Assembly: GCF_015666175.1 (NCBI RefSeq)
Contig: NZ_JADPIE010000008.1
Coordinates: forward strand, 1-64,000
From: Halonatronomonas betaini
GTDB taxonomy: Bacteria; Bacillota; Halanaerobiia; Halanaerobiales; Halarsenatibacteraceae
Length of the DNA stretch: 64,000 bases
Direction: 5' to 3'
Below are positions 25,287 to 33,196 of this stretch, piece by piece. The notes beneath the pieces are model-generated. The model was not told the DNA's origin, did not search any database, and was given only the letters and a program-made list of their open reading frames with translations. Made by a program: the position numbers and the translations under genes. Within the stretch, counting starts at the first letter, position 1; each line of letters begins with the position of its first letter.

Positions 25287-25490
25287 ATGATGACTAAATT
25301 TCAAAAAGCAGTAGCGCTTAGTCTTGTTTTAGCTCTGGTTGTATTTGCAGCGGCAGCCTGTGGAGTACCAGATGAAGAGGAATTTGAAGAAATGGATGAT
25401 GATTTTGGTTATCAATTAGAAGTCGAAGAAAGTTTTGCTGAGGTAGATTTTGATATAGAAACAGCTAGCCCAGTTAATGTAGTCCTATAA
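25287..25490 (+). CDS. Small acidic lipoprotein-like protein, paralogue B
   Basis: A 67-residue relative of the product of 24360-24560, sharing the signal segment, lipobox cysteine (AAAC) and acidic GVPDEEEFEEMDDDFG stretch almost exactly. It then diverges to its own tail (YQLEVEESFAEVD). Two adjacent ATG codons (25287, 25290) follow GGGGAGG; the second aligns with the paralogue. It has its own terminator, and the copies are probably independently transcribed. No function is known to me. Confidence 0.75.
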   Translation: MMTKFQKAVALSLVLALVVFAAAACGVPDEEEFEEMDDDFGYQLEVEESFAEVDFDIETASPVNVVL

Positions 25491-25520
25491 AAAATCAGGA
25501 CATAAATAGATATAATAGTA

Positions 25521-25550
25521 GCCCACCTTAGATGGTGGGCTTTTTGTTTT
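25521..25550 (+). terminator. Intrinsic terminator after lipoprotein paralogue B
   Basis: GCCCACC / GGTGGGC with a 6-base loop, followed by TTTTTGTTTT. Confidence 0.9.
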
Positions 25551-25569
25551 ATCTAAATTATGATAGAAT

Positions 25570-26850
<1,281 letters not shown>

Positions 26851-26894
26851 TTATTATCACTCCTTAGTAATATTAAACTATCATATGTAAAAAT

Positions 26895-26932
26895 TAAAGA
26901 AAAAGACCCTCGCCATGAATGAGGCGAAAGTC
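26895..26932 (-). terminator. Terminator-like hairpin in the serS leader
   Basis: On the minus strand GACTTTCGCC pairs with GGCGAGGGTC (two G-U pairs that would be mismatches on the other strand) and a T-rich run follows. This is 45 bases upstream of serS, so it is an attenuator within the leader. Confidence 0.7.
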
Positions 26933-26990
26933 TGTAAGCTTATTTAAAAGCTCGACAGCTTTTTAATATTATACCCTTATTATATTCAGT

Positions 26991-27019
26991 ATTATAATAT
27001 ATAAAAAAATGAAAAGCAA
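26991..27019 (-). promoter_or_regulatory. Promoter of serS
   Basis: On the minus strand TTGCTT and a consensus TATAAT are 17 bases apart. The leader begins about 130 bases before the serS start codon. Confidence 0.6.
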
Positions 27020-27043
27020 GAAGGTAATTAAAGAGGTGTAGAA

Positions 27044-28150
27044 ATGTATAAAGATAATTTAACTATTAGAAGAATGAGACCAGGTGAGGAAAAAAAAGTC
27101 AGGGCAATTACCAGAGAATCATTTCCGTTGACAGCCTGGTTATTTTTTAGTCATAAACCAGCAACTTTAGTAGCGCTTAAGGATAATCAGATTGTGGCCG
27201 GAGTAGTTTATGGTCAGTTTTCTTATTCTAAAGAGATTAATGCAGGTACTATTTATTGGTTATTTACAGCTCCTGACCATCAGGGAGAAGGAATTGGAAA
27301 GAAGCTTATCGAAAAGGCTATTTTTAAATTGGAAACTGGAGGCTGTCAGGAGATTTTTGCCTGTATTGAAGGATATAATAGTTCATCATTTAAAATTTTT
27401 AATAGTCAGGGTTTCTCTAAGTTAAGGCTTTTTGATCAGATTAATAAGTTTGGCTTTAAAACTTTTTATATCTGGTATCAGACACATCACCTTTTTGATC
27501 TAGGCCATGATCTCTGGTATCTAGAGTTAAAAGAGCATGAAAATAAAGTGGAAAATGGATTAAAAACAGATAAAAATAAATCGATGAATATTAAAACATG
27601 GATTTTTAATGTAACTATTAGCTCATTAATTATGTTTATTGCTTTATTAAGAACTGATTTAATAGATATTGATATTATAGATATTTTTTCAGTTTTTCTG
27701 GCAATTGGAATTACTTTTGGGATAAGAGACCTGGCCGGGATAATTGCTGGTAAAGGATCAGGTTTAAATTTAGAATATGATATCTGGGAAAGTGGGCATA
27801 TAATCTCAATTATTATGGCCATATTTGCAGGGGGGTATATTCCAGTACCTGGAACTTATTATCCAAAAGATAATAATTGGTCTTATCAAAATAAATTGCC
27901 TGAGCTTGCTAACCAGTCTCTGGCTAGTGCTGGTGCATTAGTTGTTTTAGGCTGGATTTTAAATTTTGATTTTATAAATGGCGGTAAATTTATTGAGATT
28001 TTATTGGTGGCAGTAACAAATATGGCTATTTTTGATATCGCTTTACCATTTTTCCCTTTTGTAAGTTATAATGGCAGAAGGATCTGGGATTATAATAAGA
28101 TTATCTGGCTTGTTCTATTTATTACTCTGCTAGGTTTTATTATATTTTAA
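27044..28150 (+). CDS. GNAT acetyltransferase fused to an M50-like multipass membrane domain
   Basis: The N-terminal 150 residues are a GNAT acetyltransferase with acetyl-CoA site PDHQGEGIGKKLIEKA near residue 85-100. After a charged linker, residues about 180-368 form a multipass membrane region. This resembles site-2-protease (M50) proteins: a helix carrying RDLAG where HExxH would be expected, and a late segment FPFVSYNGRRIWDYNK shaped like the M50 N-P-x-DGG-x-I-W element. The metal-binding residues appear to be lost. It could therefore be an inactive protease fold or another membrane sensor. AAAGAGGTG precedes the start. The function is unknown. Confidence 0.7.
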   Translation: MYKDNLTIRRMRPGEEKKVRAITRESFPLTAWLFFSHKPATLVALKDNQIVAGVVYGQFSYSKEINAGTIYWLFTAPDHQGEGIGKKLIEKAIFKLETGGCQEIFACIEGYNSSSFKIFNSQGFSKLRLFDQINKFGFKTFYIWYQTHHLFDLGHDLWYLELKEHENKVENGLKTDKNKSMNIKTWIFNVTISSLIMFIALLRTDLIDIDIIDIFSVFLAIGITFGIRDLAGIIAGKGSGLNLEYDIWESGHIISIIMAIFAGGYIPVPGTYYPKDNNWSYQNKLPELANQSLASAGALVVLGWILNFDFINGGKFIEILLVAVTNMAIFDIALPFFPFVSYNGRRIWDYNKIIWLVLFITLLGFIIF

Positions 28151-28157
28151 ATTAAAT

Positions 28158-28182
28158 AAGCGCCTGGAATCTCCAGGCGCTT
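28158..28182 (+). terminator. Hairpin after the GNAT/membrane fusion gene
   Basis: A perfect 11-bp stem, AAGCGCCTGGA / TCCAGGCGCTT, with a 3-base loop. The T-rich stretch after it is delayed by about ten bases. Confidence 0.7.
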
Positions 28183-28210
28183 ATAAGTGATTTTTATTTT
28201 CTAGAATTTA

Positions 28211-28369
28211 TTAAAGTCCCATCGGTAATTTAGTTAATAAAACAGAAGTTCTGTCATTATTTTTAATTGAGTTTTCATAAAGTTCTCCACTACAGTGGGT
28301 ACAATATTCATTGCTACTCCAATTAGCACTGTGACAGTGGGGACAAATATTTTTCTTTTCTAAACTCAT
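28211..28369 (-). CDS. Small zinc-ribbon protein
   Basis: A 52-residue protein whose N-terminus has two Cys pairs: CPHC at about residue 9 and CTHC at about 23. Together they form a zinc-ribbon. The rest is polar and ends LTKLPMGL. AAAGGGTGA lies 5 bases before the ATG at 28369. Such miniature zinc ribbons are common but poorly understood. It stands alone between a convergent gene and the SagB-like gene upstream on the same strand. Confidence 0.7.
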   Translation of the reverse strand: MSLEKKNICPHCHSANWSSNEYCTHCSGELYENSIKNNDRTSVLLTKLPMGL

Positions 28370-28493
28370 TACTATCACCCTTTCTTATAATATTATAGTC
28401 TTATAAAGGTTATATTATCTTATTGTTTAGCATTATATAGGTTTAATTTTAGTTTGTAAAGGGTTGATTGTAATGTTTAAATTTTAAGATAGT

Positions 28494-29231
28494 TTAATTT
28501 TTTTGTCCACCTAAACTGGCCATATAGGCTATAAATCGGTCATCAGAATTAAGATTTAGAAGTTTATTCATCTTTTTATCATCATAAGCAGCTATTGCAC
28601 AGACCCCGTAATTTAAAGCTTCTGCTATTAGATATAAATTCTGGCAGATGTGACCACCATCTAGATGGATATATCTAAATGATCTTTCACTATATCTCCA
28701 GGCAGTTCGATAATAATTAGCAACCCAGCAGAAAATGGCAGCTGCTCCTTTTATAAATTTCTGACCGATGGCACCTTCGATTAATTCTTCTGTTAAATTC
28801 TGATGATTTATTAGAAAAATTTCATGTTCAAGTGGATTATAATAATACAGGCCATTTGGCAGTTCTTTACTCTTATTTAAGTAAAAATAAGTTTCAAATG
28901 GATGTCTGGCCCCAGCTGAAGGAACAGTTCTCATATTTCTTCCATCAGACAGAGTTTTTTTAATCCCCTGTGTATAGTATAATAAAAGTGAAAGATCATT
29001 TTTATTTAATAAAGCGTTACTGTAAGCTCTTCTTGTTCGTCTTTCTTCTAAAATATTAATAATATTTTTTTCAGGGAGATTAATTTTTTCTGGATCAGGC
29101 AACTTAAAGCTTTCAATAATATTTTCTGGTTGATTTATCATTGAAGGGGATGGCATTTCTTTACTCTGATCAGAAGGACTTAAGTTTCCGTAATAGGTTG
29201 CTTCCAGGAATTCTTTAACATCTTTTTCCAT
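28494..29231 (-). CDS. SagB/ThcOx-family nitroreductase-like protein
   Basis: A 245-residue flavin-dependent oxidoreductase-fold protein of the SagB type. In azoline peptide clusters SagB homologues oxidise thiazolines and oxazolines, but many stand-alone members have unknown roles. Visible elements are LEERRTRRAYSN near residue 60 (FMN-binding arginines), MRTVPSAGARHPFETYF near 100 and the HLDGGHICQNLYLIAEALNYG segment near 190. No cyclodehydratase or precursor gene is next to it. AGGAGGTAA precedes the ATG. Confidence 0.82.
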   Translation of the reverse strand: MEKDVKEFLEATYYGNLSPSDQSKEMPSPSMINQPENIIESFKLPDPEKINLPEKNIINILEERRTRRAYSNALLNKNDLSLLLYYTQGIKKTLSDGRNMRTVPSAGARHPFETYFYLNKSKELPNGLYYYNPLEHEIFLINHQNLTEELIEGAIGQKFIKGAAAIFCWVANYYRTAWRYSERSFRYIHLDGGHICQNLYLIAEALNYGVCAIAAYDDKKMNKLLNLNSDDRFIAYMASLGGQKN

Positions 29232-29406
29232 TAATATTACCTCCTATTTTGTTTGATAAGCTATTAGTATTTTATCTAATTAAAATAATAAAAGCAACCT
29301 GGGTACTTTAATGTAATTCTTGCAGGATTTTATTGAGTAATACAGAATAATAAAATATGTAGAGGTTTAAGTTTTTAATTATTTTGAAGGGGGCGTGGTT
29401 AAATAA

Positions 29407-30060
29407 ATGTCAAAAGTATATGATGAAAAAAGAGAAGAAATCCTTAATGATCTAAGTGATATGAGTGAAATAGCAGAAGAGATGTTGCATAATTCTATTA
29501 AAGCCCTGGATGCAAAAGATGGTGATCTTGCTTTTAAAGTTGTTGAAAGAGATGATATTCTGGATAATAAGCATTTTACTATTGAAGATAAAATTGCTCG
29601 ATTGTTGGCTTTAGAGAAACCATATGTTGGTGATGCTCGTTTTGCTCTGGTAACTTCAAAAATTGCTGCTAATCTTGAGAGAATTGGCGATCATGCAACT
29701 AATATAGCAGAAGTGGTATTGGAAATTAGAAATGAAGAATACCTTGAGCCCCTGGTCATGATTCCTGAATTGGCAGATATAGTTAAAGATATGTTAGATG
29801 CTGCGCTTGAAGCATTTGTAACTAGAAATGCTGATTTAGCTGAAGCAGCATGTCGTAATGATGAAAAAGCTGATAATATATATGATCAGCTCTATGAAAA
29901 AAATATAAAGTTGATGAGTAAAAAAGAAGCAAGACAGGATGTAAATCAGGTTTTCAGGTTTATGAAGGTGGCGAAGTCATTAGAAAGAATTGGTGATCAT
30001 GCCACTAATATTGGTGAGGAGACAATTTATCTTGTAACAGGAAATAGAGTTAAATATTAA
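29407..30060 (+). CDS. phoU: PhoU-family phosphate signalling protein
   Basis: A 217-residue all-helical protein of two PhoU repeats. Each repeat carries the family motif (ERIGDHATNIAE near residue 95 and ERIGDHATNIGE near 200) that binds metal clusters. PhoU normally restrains the PstSCAB phosphate transporter and a PhoR-type kinase. No pst or pho genes neighbour it here, so the partner is unknown. AAGGGGGCG precedes the ATG. Confidence 0.93.
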   Translation: MSKVYDEKREEILNDLSDMSEIAEEMLHNSIKALDAKDGDLAFKVVERDDILDNKHFTIEDKIARLLALEKPYVGDARFALVTSKIAANLERIGDHATNIAEVVLEIRNEEYLEPLVMIPELADIVKDMLDAALEAFVTRNADLAEAACRNDEKADNIYDQLYEKNIKLMSKKEARQDVNQVFRFMKVAKSLERIGDHATNIGEETIYLVTGNRVKY

Positions 30061-30066
30061 AGGATT

Positions 30067-30092
30067 AGTCGGCCGGTAACGGCCGACTTTAA
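30067..30092 (+). terminator. Hairpin after phoU
   Basis: AGTCGGCC / GGCCGACT, 8 bp with a 6-base loop, then TTTAATAAAA. Confidence 0.75.
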
Positions 30093-30135
30093 TAAAATTC
30101 ATAAAGATTTATGAACAGGAGGGACGAGGTACTTA

Positions 30136-31527
30136 ATGAAGAGATTAATTACTGGAGGCCGGGTTGTATTAGAATCTGGTATAGAGGAGAAAGATATATT
30201 AATTGAGGATGATAAAATCATAAAAATTATTTCTCCAGATGTTGAAAAACCAGAGGAAGAATGTGATATAATAGATGCAAATGGTAAAATAGTAATGCCT
30301 GGAATAATCGATGCTCATACCCATTATCTATTACATTCCCGAGGTACTACTACTGCTGATAATTTTGAAACTGGTTCAATTTCAGCTGCCCATGGCGGTG
30401 TTACTACCTTTATTGATTATTCAGATCATCAAGATGATAAAAGTTTATTAGATTCAGCAAAGGAAAGGATATCTGAAGCCGAGGCTGAAGCTGTTATTGA
30501 TTTTCATCTCCACCAGACAGTTGAAAATTTTAATGAAGAAATTGCAGATGAGCTGGTAGAAATTAAGGATTTTGGAATTAGTAATTTGAAGATATTCACA
30601 ACCTATAAGAAAGAGGGATATATGATAGCAGATGATAATCTGCCTGACCTTTTTCAGAAGGCTGGAGAATTAGAATTACTGATAACTGCTCATTGTGAAG
30701 ATGAAGATACTATTCAGGATAAATTAAAAGATTATCAAGCAGTCAAAGATGAAATTAAATTTTCTGATCATCCAGATTTAAGACCTGGAGTGGCAGAGAG
30801 CAGAGCTATCAAAAATCTATCTGAAATTGCAGATGATAAGGATCAACCTCTCTATATTGCTCATATTTCATCTAAAGAAGGTGTTCAAGTTATAAGAGAA
30901 GCCAGGCAGCAGGGGTTAAGAATTTTTGGCGAGACTACCCCCCATTATCTTTTGCTTGATCGCTCATATTTAGAGAGAGAGGATGCAGCTAAATACTTTA
31001 TGGTGCCGCCTTTAAGAGAGGTTGAAGATCATCAGGAAATCTGGGATGCAATTATCAAGAAAGAAATTCAAGCTGTGGCAACTGATCATTGTGCCTTTAA
31101 TCTTGAGCAGAAAAATTTAACTGATTCACCAATCAATGCCCTTCCTGGTATACCTGGTTCTGAGACTTTACTTCCTTTATTGCATCATTTTGGTGTGAAT
31201 AGAGGTTTAATCAATTATGAAGAACTGGTAGATTTATTATCAACAGAACCGGCTAAAATATTTGGACTTTATCCGGAAAGAGGGGTTATTAGAGAGGGGA
31301 CAGTGGCTGATATTGTAATTTTTGATCCTGATAAAGAAGTTGAATTATCTGATGATAACTTACATTCTGAAGCAGGCTATTCTCCTTATGCTGACTTTAC
31401 AGTATTAGGTTATCCTGTTGAAACTATTTCTAATGGTGAGACTATCATAAAAAACGATACTTTTGTATCAGATGCTGGGAGAGGCAAGTTTATAAAAGCA
31501 AAAACTTCTTCAGTTTTTCAAAGTTAA
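30136..31527 (+). CDS. Dihydropyrimidinase / D-hydantoinase-family amidohydrolase
   Basis: A binuclear zinc TIM-barrel amidohydrolase of 463 residues that opens cyclic amides such as dihydropyrimidines or hydantoins. Metal ligands are visible: DAHTH at about residue 60, the carboxylated lysine in NLKIFTTYK near 155, HCE near 185, HISSKEG near 240 and the aspartate in ATDHCAFN near 315. The small N- and C-terminal beta domain is complete. No uracil reductase or ureidopropionase gene is nearby, so the natural substrate is open. AACAGGAGGG precedes the start region. Confidence 0.88.
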   Translation: MKRLITGGRVVLESGIEEKDILIEDDKIIKIISPDVEKPEEECDIIDANGKIVMPGIIDAHTHYLLHSRGTTTADNFETGSISAAHGGVTTFIDYSDHQDDKSLLDSAKERISEAEAEAVIDFHLHQTVENFNEEIADELVEIKDFGISNLKIFTTYKKEGYMIADDNLPDLFQKAGELELLITAHCEDEDTIQDKLKDYQAVKDEIKFSDHPDLRPGVAESRAIKNLSEIADDKDQPLYIAHISSKEGVQVIREARQQGLRIFGETTPHYLLLDRSYLEREDAAKYFMVPPLREVEDHQEIWDAIIKKEIQAVATDHCAFNLEQKNLTDSPINALPGIPGSETLLPLLHHFGVNRGLINYEELVDLLSTEPAKIFGLYPERGVIREGTVADIVIFDPDKEVELSDDNLHSEAGYSPYADFTVLGYPVETISNGETIIKNDTFVSDAGRGKFIKAKTSSVFQS

Positions 31528-31544
31528 AAAAGGAGAGGAATAAT

Positions 31545-32087
31545 ATGAGAATAGGTTTTATATTTACTCAAACTTTTTGGGGAGTATTATTAATTCTTTT
31601 TGGTATTTCAGCAATTCTAAGATCTTTTAATATTAATATTCCCTTTTTTAGAATCTTTATTGCTTTATTATTTATTTACCTTGGAGTCAGTTTAATGATT
31701 GGAGGGCCAAGGTTTCACCATAGCTTTCGAGATGGTTCGACTGCTATTTTTAGTAATATAAAAATAACAGAACAGGATATTACAGATAATGAATTTAGCA
31801 TAATTTTTGGTAGTGGAGAGTTAGACTTAACAGGTATAGAAACTGATCAAATCAGGAATTTAGAAGTAAATGTTATATTTGGTTCAGGGACAGTAATACT
31901 TGATAGGAATCAGCTTGCTGAAATAAAGGTGAGTTCAGCTTTTGGAAGTGCTAGAATGCCTGATGGAAACAATATATCTTTTGGAGAATATACCTATCGA
32001 ACTCCAGGACTGGAAACAGATACTAATCCAAATATAATGATTGATGGAAGTGTTGTCTTTGGAGAATTTACGGTTGTGGAAAGATGA
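31545..32087 (+). CDS. LiaF-like membrane protein with adhesin-type beta domain
   Basis: A 180-residue protein. Two membrane helices at the N-terminus (about 8-28 and 35-52, LiaI/LiaF TM5 type) are followed by a LiaF C-terminal-like beta-helix domain (IIFGSGELDLTG, NVIFGSGTVILD repeats) facing the cytoplasm or envelope. Related proteins modulate envelope-stress two-component systems, but no kinase/regulator pair is beside it. It overlaps the DUF503 gene by 4 bases. AAAGGAGAGG precedes the ATG. Confidence 0.78.
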   Translation: MRIGFIFTQTFWGVLLILFGISAILRSFNINIPFFRIFIALLFIYLGVSLMIGGPRFHHSFRDGSTAIFSNIKITEQDITDNEFSIIFGSGELDLTGIETDQIRNLEVNVIFGSGTVILDRNQLAEIKVSSAFGSARMPDGNNISFGEYTYRTPGLETDTNPNIMIDGSVVFGEFTVVER

Positions 32088-32365
32088 CAGTTATAGGGTT
32101 AAAGCTTGATCTTTATTTACCTGGAGTTACCTCTTTAAAAGAAAAAAGAAGACTCATAAAAAGTCTTCTGGACAAAATAGATAATAAATATAATGTGGCC
32201 ATAGCTGAAATAGATAGTCAGGATTTATGGCAGCGCTCTATGATTGGTATTGTCTCTGTAAGCAATTCTAGAAAACCAATTGAGAGGACATTTACATCAC
32301 TTATTGAACTGGTAGATCAAAAATCTGGAATTGAATTAATGAAAACTGAAAGAATTTATTATTAA
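32084..32365 (+). CDS. DUF503 family protein (YlxP-like)
   Basis: A 93-residue protein beginning with the DUF503 signature: GLKLDLYLPGVTSLKEKRRL, then AIAEIDSQDLWQRSMIGIVSVSN. Members are often found near ribosome-maturation genes, but the function is unknown. It overlaps the preceding gene in an ATGA arrangement, so the pair is translated coupled. It ends 4 bases from the convergent rex gene. Confidence 0.88.
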   Translation: MTVIGLKLDLYLPGVTSLKEKRRLIKSLLDKIDNKYNVAIAEIDSQDLWQRSMIGIVSVSNSRKPIERTFTSLIELVDQKSGIELMKTERIYY

Positions 32366-32369
32366 CTAT

Positions 32370-33026
32370 TTATTCATTTTGTTCAGAACATTCATTGCTT
32401 TTTTGCATTAATCTACAGGATAATTTGCAGAGGCCATCATTCATATTCTGTTCTACAAGAATTATATCATCAGGTACGGAGATTGGTGTTTCAGTAAAGT
32501 CCCATATTCCTTTGATGCCTGAATTTATCAATAGGTTTGCAGCTTTTTGAGCTTCATCTGAGGGGACAGCTAGAGCAGCTACTTCAACTTGATTTTGTTT
32601 AATAAACCCTGGAGCAAACTCTATATCCATCACCTGTAAACCATTAAATTCAAGACCAATTATTGCTGGATCTTTATCAAAGAGACCGATTAATTCGTAG
32701 CCTCTTTCTTTATAGCTTTTATTATTTGCCAGGGCTCTACCTAGAAAGCCGGCTCCGATTATAATCATTTTCTTATTTGAAGAAAATCCTAATATTTTTG
32801 AAATAGTTTCATAAAGGCAATTTATATCATAACCATAGCTTTTTTTGCCAAAGCTGCCAAAGTGACTTAAGTCTCTCCTTATAAGAGAGCTTGAATAACC
32901 CATGATTTTAGATAATTTTTCTGAAGATATATATTCAGTATCATCAGACAGTAATTTTTTCAGTTGTACGTAATAATGGGGTAATCTTTGAATAATCTTA
33001 TCTGGTATATCTTTAGTATCAGGCAT
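32370..33026 (-). CDS. rex: Redox-sensing transcriptional repressor Rex
   Basis: A NADH/NAD+-responsive repressor that controls fermentation and respiration genes; NADH releases it from DNA. An N-terminal winged helix (about residues 10-80, SSEKLSKIMGYSSSLIRRDLSHFG) is followed by a Rossmann domain with GAGFLGRAL near 95. It ends with a C-terminal helix containing two cysteines (GLCKLSCRLMQ). The 218-residue length is typical. AAGGGGGAT precedes the ATG. A Rex-type operator lies in the divergent gap. It is a natural regulator for the redox-balanced Stickland pathways in this window. Confidence 0.94.
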   Translation of the reverse strand: MPDTKDIPDKIIQRLPHYYVQLKKLLSDDTEYISSEKLSKIMGYSSSLIRRDLSHFGSFGKKSYGYDINCLYETISKILGFSSNKKMIIIGAGFLGRALANNKSYKERGYELIGLFDKDPAIIGLEFNGLQVMDIEFAPGFIKQNQVEVAALAVPSDEAQKAANLLINSGIKGIWDFTETPISVPDDIILVEQNMNDGLCKLSCRLMQKSNECSEQNE

Positions 33027-33069
33027 AAAAAGTTATCCCCCTTTTTTAAGTAGAGTAATTAAGTAATTA

Positions 33070-33087
33070 TTGTTCTAATTATCACAA
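33070..33087. promoter_or_regulatory. Candidate Rex operator
   Basis: TTGTTCTAATTATCACAA is an 18-bp site with TTGT and ACAA ends, matching the spacing of Rex boxes (TTGTTAANNNNTTAACAA class). The inner bases are imperfect. It lies between rex and the divergent Lon-like gene, consistent with autoregulation. Confidence 0.5.
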
Positions 33088-33196
33088 TTTGTTGAAAAAT
33101 TTTTTCTTCACGTTAATATTATAACTTATTATTTTATTATAATCAAGTTTAATATTGTATGAAGTTTTTGATAATTATTTTAAAGGAGGGTCTTTA

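Noticed and set aside
26895-27043. T-box leader of serS
   Set aside because: The leader is too short and the conserved T-box antiterminator sequence is not present; kept only as an unspecified attenuator.
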